Assembly (NCBI RefSeq): GCF_040718835.1
Contig: NZ_JBFEFG010000280.1
Span: forward strand, 186,001-250,000
DNA length: 64,000 bases
Source of the DNA: Bremerella sp. JC817
GTDB lineage: Bacteria > Planctomycetota > Planctomycetia > Pirellulales > Pirellulaceae
Reading direction: 5' to 3'
Shown here: positions 16,702 through 24,824 of the stretch, in pieces
Layout: each line of letters starts with the position of its first letter
Position numbering within the stretch: position 1 is the first letter of the stretch
Made by a program: the position numbers and the translations under genes
Notes under the pieces: generated by a model
Database searches by the model: none
The model's input: only the letters and a program-made list of their open reading frames with translations
What the model was told of the DNA's origin: nothing

Positions 16702-18513
16702 ATGGCAATCATCGACCAGAAGTACATTCGTAATTTCTGCATCATCGCGCACATCGACCACGGCAAAAGCACGTTGGCCGACCGTCTGCTGGAAAAGACC
16801 GCCACGGTCAGCTCGCGCGAAATGAAAGAACAACTGCTGGACGACATGGAAGTCGAACGCGAGCGTGGTATCACCATCAAGGCTCGCGCTGTTGCCATGC
16901 GCTACAAGCATGAAGGTCGCGAGTACGAAATCAACTTGATCGATACACCTGGCCACGTTGACTTCCAATATGAAGTCGGTCGATCGCTGACCTGCTGCGA
17001 AGGCGCCGTGCTGTTGGTCGATGCCTTCCAAGGGGTCGAAGCCCAAACGGTGGCCAATGCCTTCATGGCGATGGAACACGACCTGGAAGTGGTTCCATGT
17101 CTCAGCAAGATCGACCTCAACCATGCTCGCCCCGAAGAAGTGGCTGAGGAAATCGAACAAACACTCGCCCTCGACGCGACCGACATCTGCGGTATCAGCG
17201 GCAAGACAGGGCAGGGGGTCGACGCGCTGCTGACTCGCATCATCGAACGCATTCCTGCCCCGACCGGTGATCGCGAATCGACGCTGCAAGCGATGGTGTT
17301 CGACTCGCACTACGACAAGTTCCGCGGTGCGATCACCTATGTCCGCGTGATGAACGGCCGCCTGAAGAAGGGGGACAAGATCCGCTTCATCCGTGGTGGC
17401 ACCAACCACGAAGTTCTGGAAGTCGGCCAGTTCGTGCCACGTCCGGTCGCTCGCGACGAACTGTCGGCCGGCCAGGTCGGTTACGTCATCTGCAATATCA
17501 AGTCGCTCGAACTGGTCAATATCGGCGATACGATCACCGTCCAAGGGGACAAGGGTGCTCCGGCACTGCCTGGTTACCAGGAACCGAAGCGGATGGTGTT
17601 CTGTGGCCTTTATCCATCCGATGGCCAAGACTTCGAACAACTTCGCGACGCGCTGAAGAGCCTGCGAATCAACGACCCCAGCTTCACGTTCGAGCCGGAA
17701 ACGAGCGATGCGTTGGGCTTCGGTTTCCGCTGTGGCTTCCTCGGTCTGTTGCATATGGAAATCGTTCAGCAGCGTCTGGAACAAGAGGCCGACATCGACC
17801 TCGTGCAGACCGCACCGAACGTGACCTATCAGATCATCAATTCGCAGGGCGAGAAGGTCGACATCCACAAGCCGCAAGACGTGCCCGATGCCGGCGAGAT
17901 CGAAGAGTTCCTGCAGCCGATCGTCCGAGTCAGCTTGATCCAGCCGTCCGACTACATCGGTGCGGTCATGCAGCTGTGCAACGAGCGTCGTGGCATTCAC
18001 GTTCGGACCGAGTACCTTTCGCCGACCCGTTCGATGTTGGTCTACGACATTCCTCTCGCGGAAGTGATCTACGACCTGCACGACAAGCTAAAGAGTGCCA
18101 CCCGCGGCTACGGCACGATGGACTACGAAATTCGCGGCTACGAAACGGCCGACCTGGTTCGTATGGACATCCTGGTCAACGGCAAGCGAGTCGACGCGCT
18201 CAGCATTATTTGCGATCGTGCCGACGCCGATCGTCGCGGGCGTGCGGTCGTGAAGAAGTTGAAAGAGGAAATCGATCGTCATATGTTTGAAGTGGCCGTT
18301 CAGGCGGCCATCGGCAGCCGCGTGATCGCACGCGAAACGGTCAAAGCCCTCCGCAAGAACGTGACCGCCAAGTGTTATGGTGGTGACATCTCGCGTAAGC
18401 GAAAGCTGTGGGCCAAGCAGAAGGAAGGTAAGAAGCGTATGAAGTCGATCGGTTCGGTCGATATTCCGCAGAAGGCCTTCATGGCAGTTCTCGAAACTGG
18501 CGAGGACCGCTAA
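16702..18513 (+). CDS. lepA: Elongation factor 4 (LepA)
   Basis: The protein has 603 residues, the normal LepA length. The N-terminal GTPase domain shows G1 AHIDHGKST, the GIT switch I segment (ERERGITIK), G3 DTPGHVDF and SKIDL for the NKxD element. Domain II, EF-G-like domains III and V, and the LepA-specific C-terminal domain (rich in Lys/Arg, ending GSVDIPQKAFMAVL) follow. LepA is a ribosome-associated GTPase affecting translocation and initiation under stress. It starts a plus-strand run that continues with two signal-peptidase-family genes; in many bacteria lepA is directly followed by lepB, and the same order is seen here. Confidence 0.97.
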   Translation: MAIIDQKYIRNFCIIAHIDHGKSTLADRLLEKTATVSSREMKEQLLDDMEVERERGITIKARAVAMRYKHEGREYEINLIDTPGHVDFQYEVGRSLTCCEGAVLLVDAFQGVEAQTVANAFMAMEHDLEVVPCLSKIDLNHARPEEVAEEIEQTLALDATDICGISGKTGQGVDALLTRIIERIPAPTGDRESTLQAMVFDSHYDKFRGAITYVRVMNGRLKKGDKIRFIRGGTNHEVLEVGQFVPRPVARDELSAGQVGYVICNIKSLELVNIGDTITVQGDKGAPALPGYQEPKRMVFCGLYPSDGQDFEQLRDALKSLRINDPSFTFEPETSDALGFGFRCGFLGLLHMEIVQQRLEQEADIDLVQTAPNVTYQIINSQGEKVDIHKPQDVPDAGEIEEFLQPIVRVSLIQPSDYIGAVMQLCNERRGIHVRTEYLSPTRSMLVYDIPLAEVIYDLHDKLKSATRGYGTMDYEIRGYETADLVRMDILVNGKRVDALSIICDRADADRRGRAVVKKLKEEIDRHMFEVAVQAAIGSRVIARETVKALRKNVTAKCYGGDISRKRKLWAKQKEGKKRMKSIGSVDIPQKAFMAVLETGEDR

Positions 18514-18609
18514 AAATACGCCTTGCGCCCCATCAGGCCAAACTAGAATGGAAAAGGCGACGGTTCCCCAGACCATCGCCTGACATCCCTGCCCAAACCG
18601 GAGGATTCC

Positions 18610-19869
18610 ATGCGACTTGGCCCGTTGTTGATCTTGCTGATCTTCACTGCGTCGATGGCGGCTTTCGCTATCGCAACGGCAACACCGGCTCCCAAGTACC
18701 GCGTTGCCAGCGGCTCGATGGCTCCGACATTGCTCGGGCCGCACTACCATCAGCACTGCCAGTCTTGCCAGGCCGAGAGCATCCTCGATGGCGGCAATCT
18801 TCCGGAACTGACGACCTGTCCGAACTGCGGCTTTCAAGCCAATGTCGTCGATGCTTCCCAAATTCATCGAGGAAGCGAACTGGTCTGGGAACCGGTCACC
18901 CTCGACGAGCTTCGCCGCTGGGATATCGTCTTACTCCAGAACCCTGACGACGCGAACGATTGGCAAGTCAAACGGGTCGCCTTTCTGCCGGGCGAATCAC
19001 CTCGCATCGAAGCCGGCGAACTGTATCGCGGCACTCGGCTGATCCGCAAGTCGCCTCAGGAACGCGAAGCCTTGAAGCAGTTGGTCTACGATCAAAGCGA
19101 CGAATCGCCCGACCATCCTCGGTTCTTAAGCCAGCGAGCCACCAGCAGTGGTTGGAACGTCCGGCCGGGTTCGATCGGCTTTGCACCGATCAGTCACCAA
19201 CCCGATAGCGACGATGATTGGCTGATCTATCACCATCAGCGTTGCCTTCCTCCTCCGAGCCCTATCGGCAACGATGCTCCGCCGCTGGACAGCTACACCT
19301 ACAACCACAATGTCTCGCGAGAACTCTTTCCGGCGAACGACCTCTGGCTGGAATGGACCTTCGGGCACTGGATGGCCGATCGCTTGATTCTGAAGATGCC
19401 CCAGGACGACGACTTCACCACGATCACCATCGACTTGCAGGCTCGGAAGATCACCTCCGAGAGCTGGCGTCAGACGGTCGTGCTGCCGCTCGATGTCGAT
19501 TCACTGGAGAAGCGAACGATCCGGGCCGGCCGCTGCGACGGGCAATGGTTCGTTGAGATTTCCGATCCACAAAGGCAACGCTTCTTTCCGCTCGGCGCGG
19601 CGGTCGAACCGATTGGCAGCGAGCCCTTCGCCTTGAAGATCGAAGGAGGTCAGGCCGTCCTTCGCGAGACCAAAATCTTCCGCGACATCGTCTGGCTTGG
19701 TGCCCCCCGCAGCGAAGCGGACTGGTCGCTGGGTCGTGAGCTGACCGAGCACGAAATCTTCGTCCTGGGGGACAACGTCCCGATCTCTGAGGACTCACGC
19801 GGGAAGCTGGGGCCAGTCGATGCTCGCAAGAGTTTGCGTGGCAAGGTGTTGCGAGTGCTAGCGGACTGA
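18610..19869 (+). CDS. Signal peptidase-like S26 family protein with zinc ribbon and inserted domain
   Basis: The protein has 419 residues. An N-terminal transmembrane helix (5-24) is followed by the catalytic-type SGSMAPTL with Ser36 and by VKRVAFLPGE with Lys121. The GDN box lies far downstream at 387-389 (FVLGDNVPISEDSRGKLGPV). Between Ser and Lys there are two CxxC pairs (Cys50/53 and Cys70/73) that look like a zinc ribbon. Between the Lys box and GDN sits an insertion of about 240 residues, beta-rich and ending with a LRETKIFRDIVWLG segment shared with the next gene. It is probably an integral-membrane peptidase with the active site outside. A weak hairpin (18555-18581) lies between lepA and this gene. 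The ATG follows a GGAGGA ribosome binding site. Confidence 0.82.
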   Translation: MRLGPLLILLIFTASMAAFAIATATPAPKYRVASGSMAPTLLGPHYHQHCQSCQAESILDGGNLPELTTCPNCGFQANVVDASQIHRGSELVWEPVTLDELRRWDIVLLQNPDDANDWQVKRVAFLPGESPRIEAGELYRGTRLIRKSPQEREALKQLVYDQSDESPDHPRFLSQRATSSGWNVRPGSIGFAPISHQPDSDDDWLIYHHQRCLPPPSPIGNDAPPLDSYTYNHNVSRELFPANDLWLEWTFGHWMADRLILKMPQDDDFTTITIDLQARKITSESWRQTVVLPLDVDSLEKRTIRAGRCDGQWFVEISDPQRQRFFPLGAAVEPIGSEPFALKIEGGQAVLRETKIFRDIVWLGAPRSEADWSLGRELTEHEIFVLGDNVPISEDSRGKLGPVDARKSLRGKVLRVLAD

Positions 19870-20032
19870 CCCTCCATCGGCACTACGCCCGCACGACCCG
19901 CGCTGCGTCAGATTGGCCGATTGGTTATAGTGAGAGGTGCCTCGTTTCCGAACCGCCTCGAAGAAAGGCCTTCGCGTCGGTTCCCATTCACCCGCGATTC
20001 TCCTTCCACCGGAGAACGGAGCAGAGACCTCA

Positions 20033-21781
20033 ATGGCCAAGAAGAAGCGTGCCTCGTCGCCGATCGCGCCGAAGAATGCGACCACTACCAAGTCGCGTAA
20101 AGCGGGCGATTCGGATCACTTTGCCGTGACTCGCGAATTCGTCGAGTCGCTGGTCGTGGCCGTGATTCTGGCTCTGCTGTTCCGCGCTTTCGAGGCGGAA
20201 GCGTTCGTGATTCCGACCGGCTCGATGGCCACCACGCTTCTGGGTCGCCATAAAGATGTCGTCGACGAATACACCGGCTACGAATACACCGTCGGCTCTA
20301 GCGGCGAAGTCGACCGTTCCACCAACAAGCAAGTTCAGAACGTGGTCGAAGCGATCGATCCGCTTTACCACCGCCTGACCGATGTCAGCAACAATCCATC
20401 CTACAGCGGCGACCGCATTCTGGTCAGCAAGTTCGCGTACGACTTCGCCGATCCGGCGCGTTGGGATGTCATCGTCTTCAAGTATCCGATCGAACCGCAG
20501 ACGAATTACATCAAGCGATTGATCGGTCTGCCAGGCGAAACCGTTCGGATCTTCCATGGCGACATCTACATTAAGAAGCCAGGCGAGACCGAGTTCAAGA
20601 TCGCCCGCAAGCCGCCTGCCAAACAGCTGACGCTGCATCGGCTGATCTACGATACCGACTACCCATGTCCGATTCTGGAGAAGGCTGGCTTCCCTGATCG
20701 CCTGGAAGTTTATCCATCCGATACCCGAGCCAATTGGACCAAGGAAGAGAACGGGGCGTGGGTCTGCCATCCGAAAGGAAGCCCGACCTGGCTTCGCTAT
20801 CGGCATGTCCTGGCCGACAACGGTAAGAACGTCAGCTACTGGGCATTGGCCGAGACCGGGCAGCGTGTCAACACGCAGGAAGCTCGCGAAGAGTGCAGCC
20901 AGCTGATCACCGACTTCAGCGCCTACAACACCGACACGACCAACCATTTCCGCAATCGTCGCACCAGCTCGGGCATGCACTGGGTGGGCGACTTGATGCT
21001 GGAATGTAACGCTGAGATCCGCAGCGAAACGGGCACGTTCTCGCTCGACCTGGTCGAAGGGGGTACGCACTTCCGCTGCGACATCGATGTTGCCACTGGC
21101 ATGGCGACGCTGAGCGCCGACAAACCTTCGATCGAGTTCGACGAACCAGGCAAGATTGAAGCCCAGACTTCGATCAAAGGGCCTGGGACCTATCAACTTC
21201 GCTTCGCCAATACCGACGACGAACTTCGCCTGTGGGTTGATGGCAGCCTGGTCACGTTCTCGTTGCCGGCAACCTACACGCCTCAAGGTGAAGTCGTTCC
21301 GATGTGGAGCGAGGAAGATCCTGGCGACCTGCTGCCGGTTGGCTTCGGCACGACCGATGTCGAGTTCAAGCTGAGCAGCGTGCGTGTCTTCCGCGATGTC
21401 TATTACATTGCCGACGGCAAGCAGTTCGAGTTCGGCCGCCAATCGAATACGCTTCTCGACTATCAGCGTGACAGCCACCCTGGCTGGAATGCTCCGTCGG
21501 ACGACGAGATCCGAGAAGTGATGACCGACCCAGCTCGCTGGAGCACGACGAGCTTGTTCCGCTCGCGTCGCGAAGCAGTCTTCACGCTGGAAGACGGGCA
21601 ATATTTTCCCTTGGGGGACAACAGTGCCGAAAGCCAGGATGGTCGCCTTTTCCCTCTCGGTCAGCAATTTGTGCCACAGCACATGTTGATCGGGAAGGCA
21701 CTTTTCGTGTATTGGCCACATTCCAAGAACACGCCCGTTCCGTTTTTCCCTAACTTCGCCCGGATGAAGTTCATTCAGTAA
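20033..21781 (+). CDS. lepB: Signal peptidase I with large insertion
   Basis: The protein has 582 residues from the ATG at 20033; earlier in-frame starts exist but would add a polar extension. A basic N-terminus precedes one transmembrane helix (about 36-52). Catalytic Ser64 lies in PTGSMATTL, Lys161 in NYIKRLIGLPGE, and the GDNS box at 528-531 with the SQDGR sequence after it. Bacterial type I peptidases are usually about 200-350 residues; the excess lies between the Lys and GDN boxes and includes a beta-sandwich/LamG-like stretch (LRLWVDGSLV) and SVRVFRDVYYIADG. The enzyme should remove signal peptides of secreted proteins at the outer face of the inner membrane. It follows the S26 paralogue by about 160 bp. 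Confidence 0.9.
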   Translation: MAKKKRASSPIAPKNATTTKSRKAGDSDHFAVTREFVESLVVAVILALLFRAFEAEAFVIPTGSMATTLLGRHKDVVDEYTGYEYTVGSSGEVDRSTNKQVQNVVEAIDPLYHRLTDVSNNPSYSGDRILVSKFAYDFADPARWDVIVFKYPIEPQTNYIKRLIGLPGETVRIFHGDIYIKKPGETEFKIARKPPAKQLTLHRLIYDTDYPCPILEKAGFPDRLEVYPSDTRANWTKEENGAWVCHPKGSPTWLRYRHVLADNGKNVSYWALAETGQRVNTQEAREECSQLITDFSAYNTDTTNHFRNRRTSSGMHWVGDLMLECNAEIRSETGTFSLDLVEGGTHFRCDIDVATGMATLSADKPSIEFDEPGKIEAQTSIKGPGTYQLRFANTDDELRLWVDGSLVTFSLPATYTPQGEVVPMWSEEDPGDLLPVGFGTTDVEFKLSSVRVFRDVYYIADGKQFEFGRQSNTLLDYQRDSHPGWNAPSDDEIREVMTDPARWSTTSLFRSRREAVFTLEDGQYFPLGDNSAESQDGRLFPLGQQFVPQHMLIGKALFVYWPHSKNTPVPFFPNFARMKFIQ

Positions 21782-21802
21782 ACGGCAGGAAACGCAGGAT
21801 TC

Positions 21803-22573
21803 ATGGACGAATCAACGATTCTTTCAGCTCAGAACCTCGTCAAAACGTATGGACGACGTCGCGTTGTCGATGGCGTCAGCTACGAAGTGAAGCGAGGCGA
21901 AATCGTCGGTCTGCTCGGATCGAACGGTGCCGGTAAGACCACCAGCTTCCGCATGACCTGCGGCATGGTCACGCCGAACGAAGGCCGCGTCGAGCTGAAT
22001 GGCAAAGACGTCACCTTGTGGCCGATGTTCAAGCGTTGCCGCGACGGCGGCATGGGCTACCTGGCTCAGGACAGTAGCGTCTTCCAGAAGCTGACCGTCG
22101 AACAAAACCTGCTGGGCGTGATGGAACTGCTGCGGATCGATTCGTACCATCGCAAGATGCGCTGCGAAGAACTGCTGGAACGGTTTGATATCACGCACAT
22201 TCGCAAGTCGAAAGCGAAGAGCCTCTCCGGCGGTGAACGTCGCCGTTTGGAAATCGCTCGTTGTTTGGTCTCGGATCCTGAGATCATCATGCTCGACGAA
22301 CCTTTCACCGGGATCGACCCGGTCACCGTCGACAGCATTCAGTTGGTCATTCGCGAGCTCCGCCAAAGCGGCATCTCGATTTTGATCACCGACCACCAGG
22401 CGGAAAAGACGTTGGAAATCGTCGACCGCTGTTACGTCGTCCATCGGGGAAACATCCTTTGCCATGGTTCTCCCGACGAAGTCGTCCGTCATCCGGAAGC
22501 GGTGAAGTACTACTTCGGCAATCTGTCTCGCAACAACTTTGGCGACCGAGGCGACCTGGACGCAGCGGCCTAA
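21803..22573 (+). CDS. lptB: ABC transporter ATPase, LptB-like
   Basis: The protein has 256 residues and is a soluble ABC ATPase. It has Walker A GSNGAGKTT, the Q-loop within GYLAQDSSVFQKLTVEQN, signature LSGGERRRLEIARCL, Walker B IIMLDEPFTGIDP and the switch His in LITDHQ. The GYLAQDxSVFxxLTVxxN and ERRRLEIAR patterns are characteristic of LptB, the ATPase of the lipopolysaccharide export machine LptBFGC. Planctomycetes possess outer membranes, so this role is expected. It lies 21 bp after lepB and 27 bp before a methyltransferase gene, probably in one operon. Confidence 0.9.
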   Translation: MDESTILSAQNLVKTYGRRRVVDGVSYEVKRGEIVGLLGSNGAGKTTSFRMTCGMVTPNEGRVELNGKDVTLWPMFKRCRDGGMGYLAQDSSVFQKLTVEQNLLGVMELLRIDSYHRKMRCEELLERFDITHIRKSKAKSLSGGERRRLEIARCLVSDPEIIMLDEPFTGIDPVTVDSIQLVIRELRQSGISILITDHQAEKTLEIVDRCYVVHRGNILCHGSPDEVVRHPEAVKYYFGNLSRNNFGDRGDLDAAA

Positions 22574-22600
22574 TCCAACAACCACAATCGAGAACCGCCG

Positions 22601-23626
22601 ATGGCACACCGCGTGTTTCAAAGCTGGAATGGCTGTGACGGTGAGATCGGATTGGAGATCAGCGCCCAATCGGCCTGCCCCATCTCGGGCACGTACGACG
22701 GGGTCGTTGTCTACAACCGCGATCGCTATGGGTTCCCTATGCGGACGGTGATCTCGAAGGCAACTGGCCTCGTCTATACCGATCCCCGCCCCGCCGACGA
22801 CGCCATCGACGACTTCTACCGTAATGGCTATCGCCGCTTTTACAAGTCAGCCGCGGTTCCGAAGTGGAAGCATACCGCACGCAACGCTCGAATCGCCGGC
22901 CAGCGTATGGATGTCATCCAGTCGCTGACCACGAAAGGTTCAACCGTCCTGGATGTTGGCACCGGCTCAGGCGAACTGCTTTACGTGGGTCGCCGCGCTG
23001 GCCTCGAGATGCAAGGCATCGAAGCCGATCAGGCCTATGCCCAGTTTGGCCGTCGTAGCTATGGCGTGAAGATCATCAATCAATCGCTGCAACGAGCACG
23101 ATTGCCGGAAGCCCATTTCGATGTCGTCACGATCTACCACGTTCTAGAGCACCTGGCCGATCCGACCGCCGCATTGAAGAAGCTGGCCACCGCATTGAAG
23201 CCAGGCGGGCACCTGGTGATCGAAGTGCCAAATGTCGACTCACTCGACGCGCAATTCCGACAGAAGTGGCACCCAGGGCACTTGTTTCATTTCAACTGTG
23301 CGACCCTTTCGGCATTGGCCAATGTCTGCGGATTCGAGGTCGTGACGGTCTATACCTGCGACCGGCTGAGCGTGGTGTGGGCCATTTTGAGAAAGCCCGA
23401 AGTGGCGGTCGATCGCCGCTGGCCTTACTTGATCGAAGGGAACTTCGATCACACCTGGCAGATCCTACAAAGCCAGGCCCGTCAAAGCTGGATGACGAAT
23501 TTTAAGCACAAGTTCATGCGAAACAGCAAGAAGCTGCAGCGCAATCTTCATGAATGGATCAGCGCGATGTCGGAACCAAGTCATCGTAAGCTGGTCGACA
23601 AGGTTTCGCGCCGCAAAGCCGCCTAG
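22601..23626 (+). CDS. Class I SAM-dependent methyltransferase (Methyltransf_23 type)
   Basis: The protein has 341 residues. An N-terminal part of about 100 residues contains TGLVYTDPRP and an FYRNGYRRFY segment. The SAM-binding core begins at VLDVGTGSGELL (motif I), continues with the acidic end of strand 2 (GIEADQAY), and has FDVVTIYHVLEHLADP and LKPGGHLVIEVPN as later motifs. The HVLEH pattern is typical of Methyltransf_23 enzymes that act on small molecules, sugars or surface glycans. A basic C-terminal helix region (about 295-341) follows. Placement after lptB suggests an envelope function, which is inference only. Confidence 0.85.
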   Translation: MAHRVFQSWNGCDGEIGLEISAQSACPISGTYDGVVVYNRDRYGFPMRTVISKATGLVYTDPRPADDAIDDFYRNGYRRFYKSAAVPKWKHTARNARIAGQRMDVIQSLTTKGSTVLDVGTGSGELLYVGRRAGLEMQGIEADQAYAQFGRRSYGVKIINQSLQRARLPEAHFDVVTIYHVLEHLADPTAALKKLATALKPGGHLVIEVPNVDSLDAQFRQKWHPGHLFHFNCATLSALANVCGFEVVTVYTCDRLSVVWAILRKPEVAVDRRWPYLIEGNFDHTWQILQSQARQSWMTNFKHKFMRNSKKLQRNLHEWISAMSEPSHRKLVDKVSRRKAA

Positions 23627-23733
23627 CGACCGCATTGATTTGCCTGCCATTCCCAGGCTCGATATGATCAACCGGTGTGGCCAACGCGACTCTCTTTTTT
23701 GGGCCACCGATCATCGCTGGAAGCTTTTCGGTC

Positions 23734-24219
23734 ATGCCATCTGCCCCAAGTGCTCAGAACCCTTTCCGTAGTCCCTCGCCAGAGGAAACGGCTGCGCCCG
23801 CGACCTCTTCGGTTGCGTACGGCCTGGGGGTTGCCTCGACGGTGATCATGACCTGTGGTGTGATTTACCTGCTGCTGGCAATTGTGGCAGTGCCGTTATC
23901 GATTCAGATGTATCGTACGGTTTCCTCCGATACCGATAGTTACGGGCAACCGGCGTTCTACCTGGAAAGCGCCTTGAAAGCGATCGTTTACGAAATCGCT
24001 TACGCCGTGCTGGGTGGCTTGCTGGTGTATGCCGGCTGGTCGATTCGCAAACGCAAGAACTACTGGGTAAGCGTGATCGGTTCGATAGCAGGATGCTTAC
24101 CCCTCCCTCTGGTGCTCGTCTCCTTCTTTCCTTCCGTGTGGGCGCTATGGAAGTTATCGCGTCCGGTCATTCGTGGTCAGTTTGTCACTCAGATCGTGCC
24201 CCCCGATGGCGATTCTTAG
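23734..24219 (+). CDS. Small multi-pass membrane protein, function unknown
   Basis: The protein has 161 residues from the ATG at 23734; a GTG at 23677 is also in frame but lacks a better ribosome binding site. A Pro/Ser-rich N-terminus is followed by three hydrophobic helices (near GVASTVIMTCGVIYLLLAIV, IAYAVLGGLLVYAGWSI and SVIGSIAGCLPLPLVLVSFF). A conserved-looking FPSVWALWKLSRP end recalls planctomycete membrane proteins of unknown role. No partner can be named. Confidence 0.65.
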   Translation: MPSAPSAQNPFRSPSPEETAAPATSSVAYGLGVASTVIMTCGVIYLLLAIVAVPLSIQMYRTVSSDTDSYGQPAFYLESALKAIVYEIAYAVLGGLLVYAGWSIRKRKNYWVSVIGSIAGCLPLPLVLVSFFPSVWALWKLSRPVIRGQFVTQIVPPDGDS

Positions 24220-24346
24220 TTCGCACCCGTTTGCCGTGAATTTGCCTTGGACACCCCATTTTGCATATTTATCCTCGTGCCCAACGCAAGATAATTCTGG
24301 TATCGTTGTTCTAAACGTTTCGGGGGGCGAAACTTTCAGCCAGGAG

Positions 24347-24368
24347 TACGGTTTAATTTGGTACCGTA
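24347..24368. promoter_or_regulatory. Palindromic candidate operator upstream of the BlaI-like gene
   Basis: A TACGGT/ACCGTA perfect inverted repeat with a 10-bp spacer ends 60 bp before the ATG of the BlaI/MecI-type regulator. BlaI-family dimers bind palindromes and usually repress their own operon, so this is the best operator candidate in the 209-bp upstream region. The base sequence does not match the classic TACA/TGTA half-sites exactly. Confidence 0.4.
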
Positions 24369-24428
24369 TCGACGGCCGTAAGACATTCGATCGAATTCCC
24401 ATCTCGTACCCTACCCAATCCGATATCA

Positions 24429-24824
24429 ATGGCCAGGCCCAAACAGGAAACCCCTACCTCCGGTGAACTGGAGGTACTTAAAGTCCTTTGGAAACGCGGA
24501 CCCAGCACGGTCCGCGAAGTTCTTGAGGAACTCAATCAACAAGGCCGCACGCGAGCTTACACTTCGGTGATGAGCTTGATGAATGTGATGGCCGATAAAG
24601 CCTTGCTGGAACGCGAGCCGCTGGGCCGTGCCTTTCAGTACTCTGCCAAGAAGCCCCAAGAGAAGACGCTCGGCGGAATCGTCAGCGATTTGCTCGGACG
24701 CGTCTTCGAAGGCTCGGCACCGACACTGGTAGCCCATCTTCTGGAAGAAACCAAACCCAACGCCGTCGAACTCGATGAAATTCGTAAGGCACTCAAGCAG
24801 TACGAAGAGGAGAACGAGACCTGA
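24429..24824 (+). CDS. BlaI/MecI/CopY family transcriptional repressor
   Basis: The protein has 131 residues. The winged-helix domain is clear: SGELEVLKVLWKRGPSTVRE, EELNQQGRTRAYTSVMSLMN, VMADKALLERE and the FQYSAKKP wing. A C-terminal dimerisation region (about 80-131) ends in a helix LDEIRKALKQYEEEN. In the family a membrane M56 metalloprotease triggers loss of repression, and here the stop codon overlaps the start of exactly such a gene by one base (TGATG). A palindrome at 24347-24368 is the likely operator. Confidence 0.92.
   Translation: MARPKQETPTSGELEVLKVLWKRGPSTVREVLEELNQQGRTRAYTSVMSLMNVMADKALLEREPLGRAFQYSAKKPQEKTLGGIVSDLLGRVFEGSAPTLVAHLLEETKPNAVELDEIRKALKQYEEENET

Noticed and set aside
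16603..18081. 492-codon frame opposite lepA
   Set aside because: Antisense to a highly conserved gene, no motif and no start context.
20030..21721. 563-codon frame opposite the signal peptidase gene
   Set aside because: Antisense shadow with no recognisable domain.
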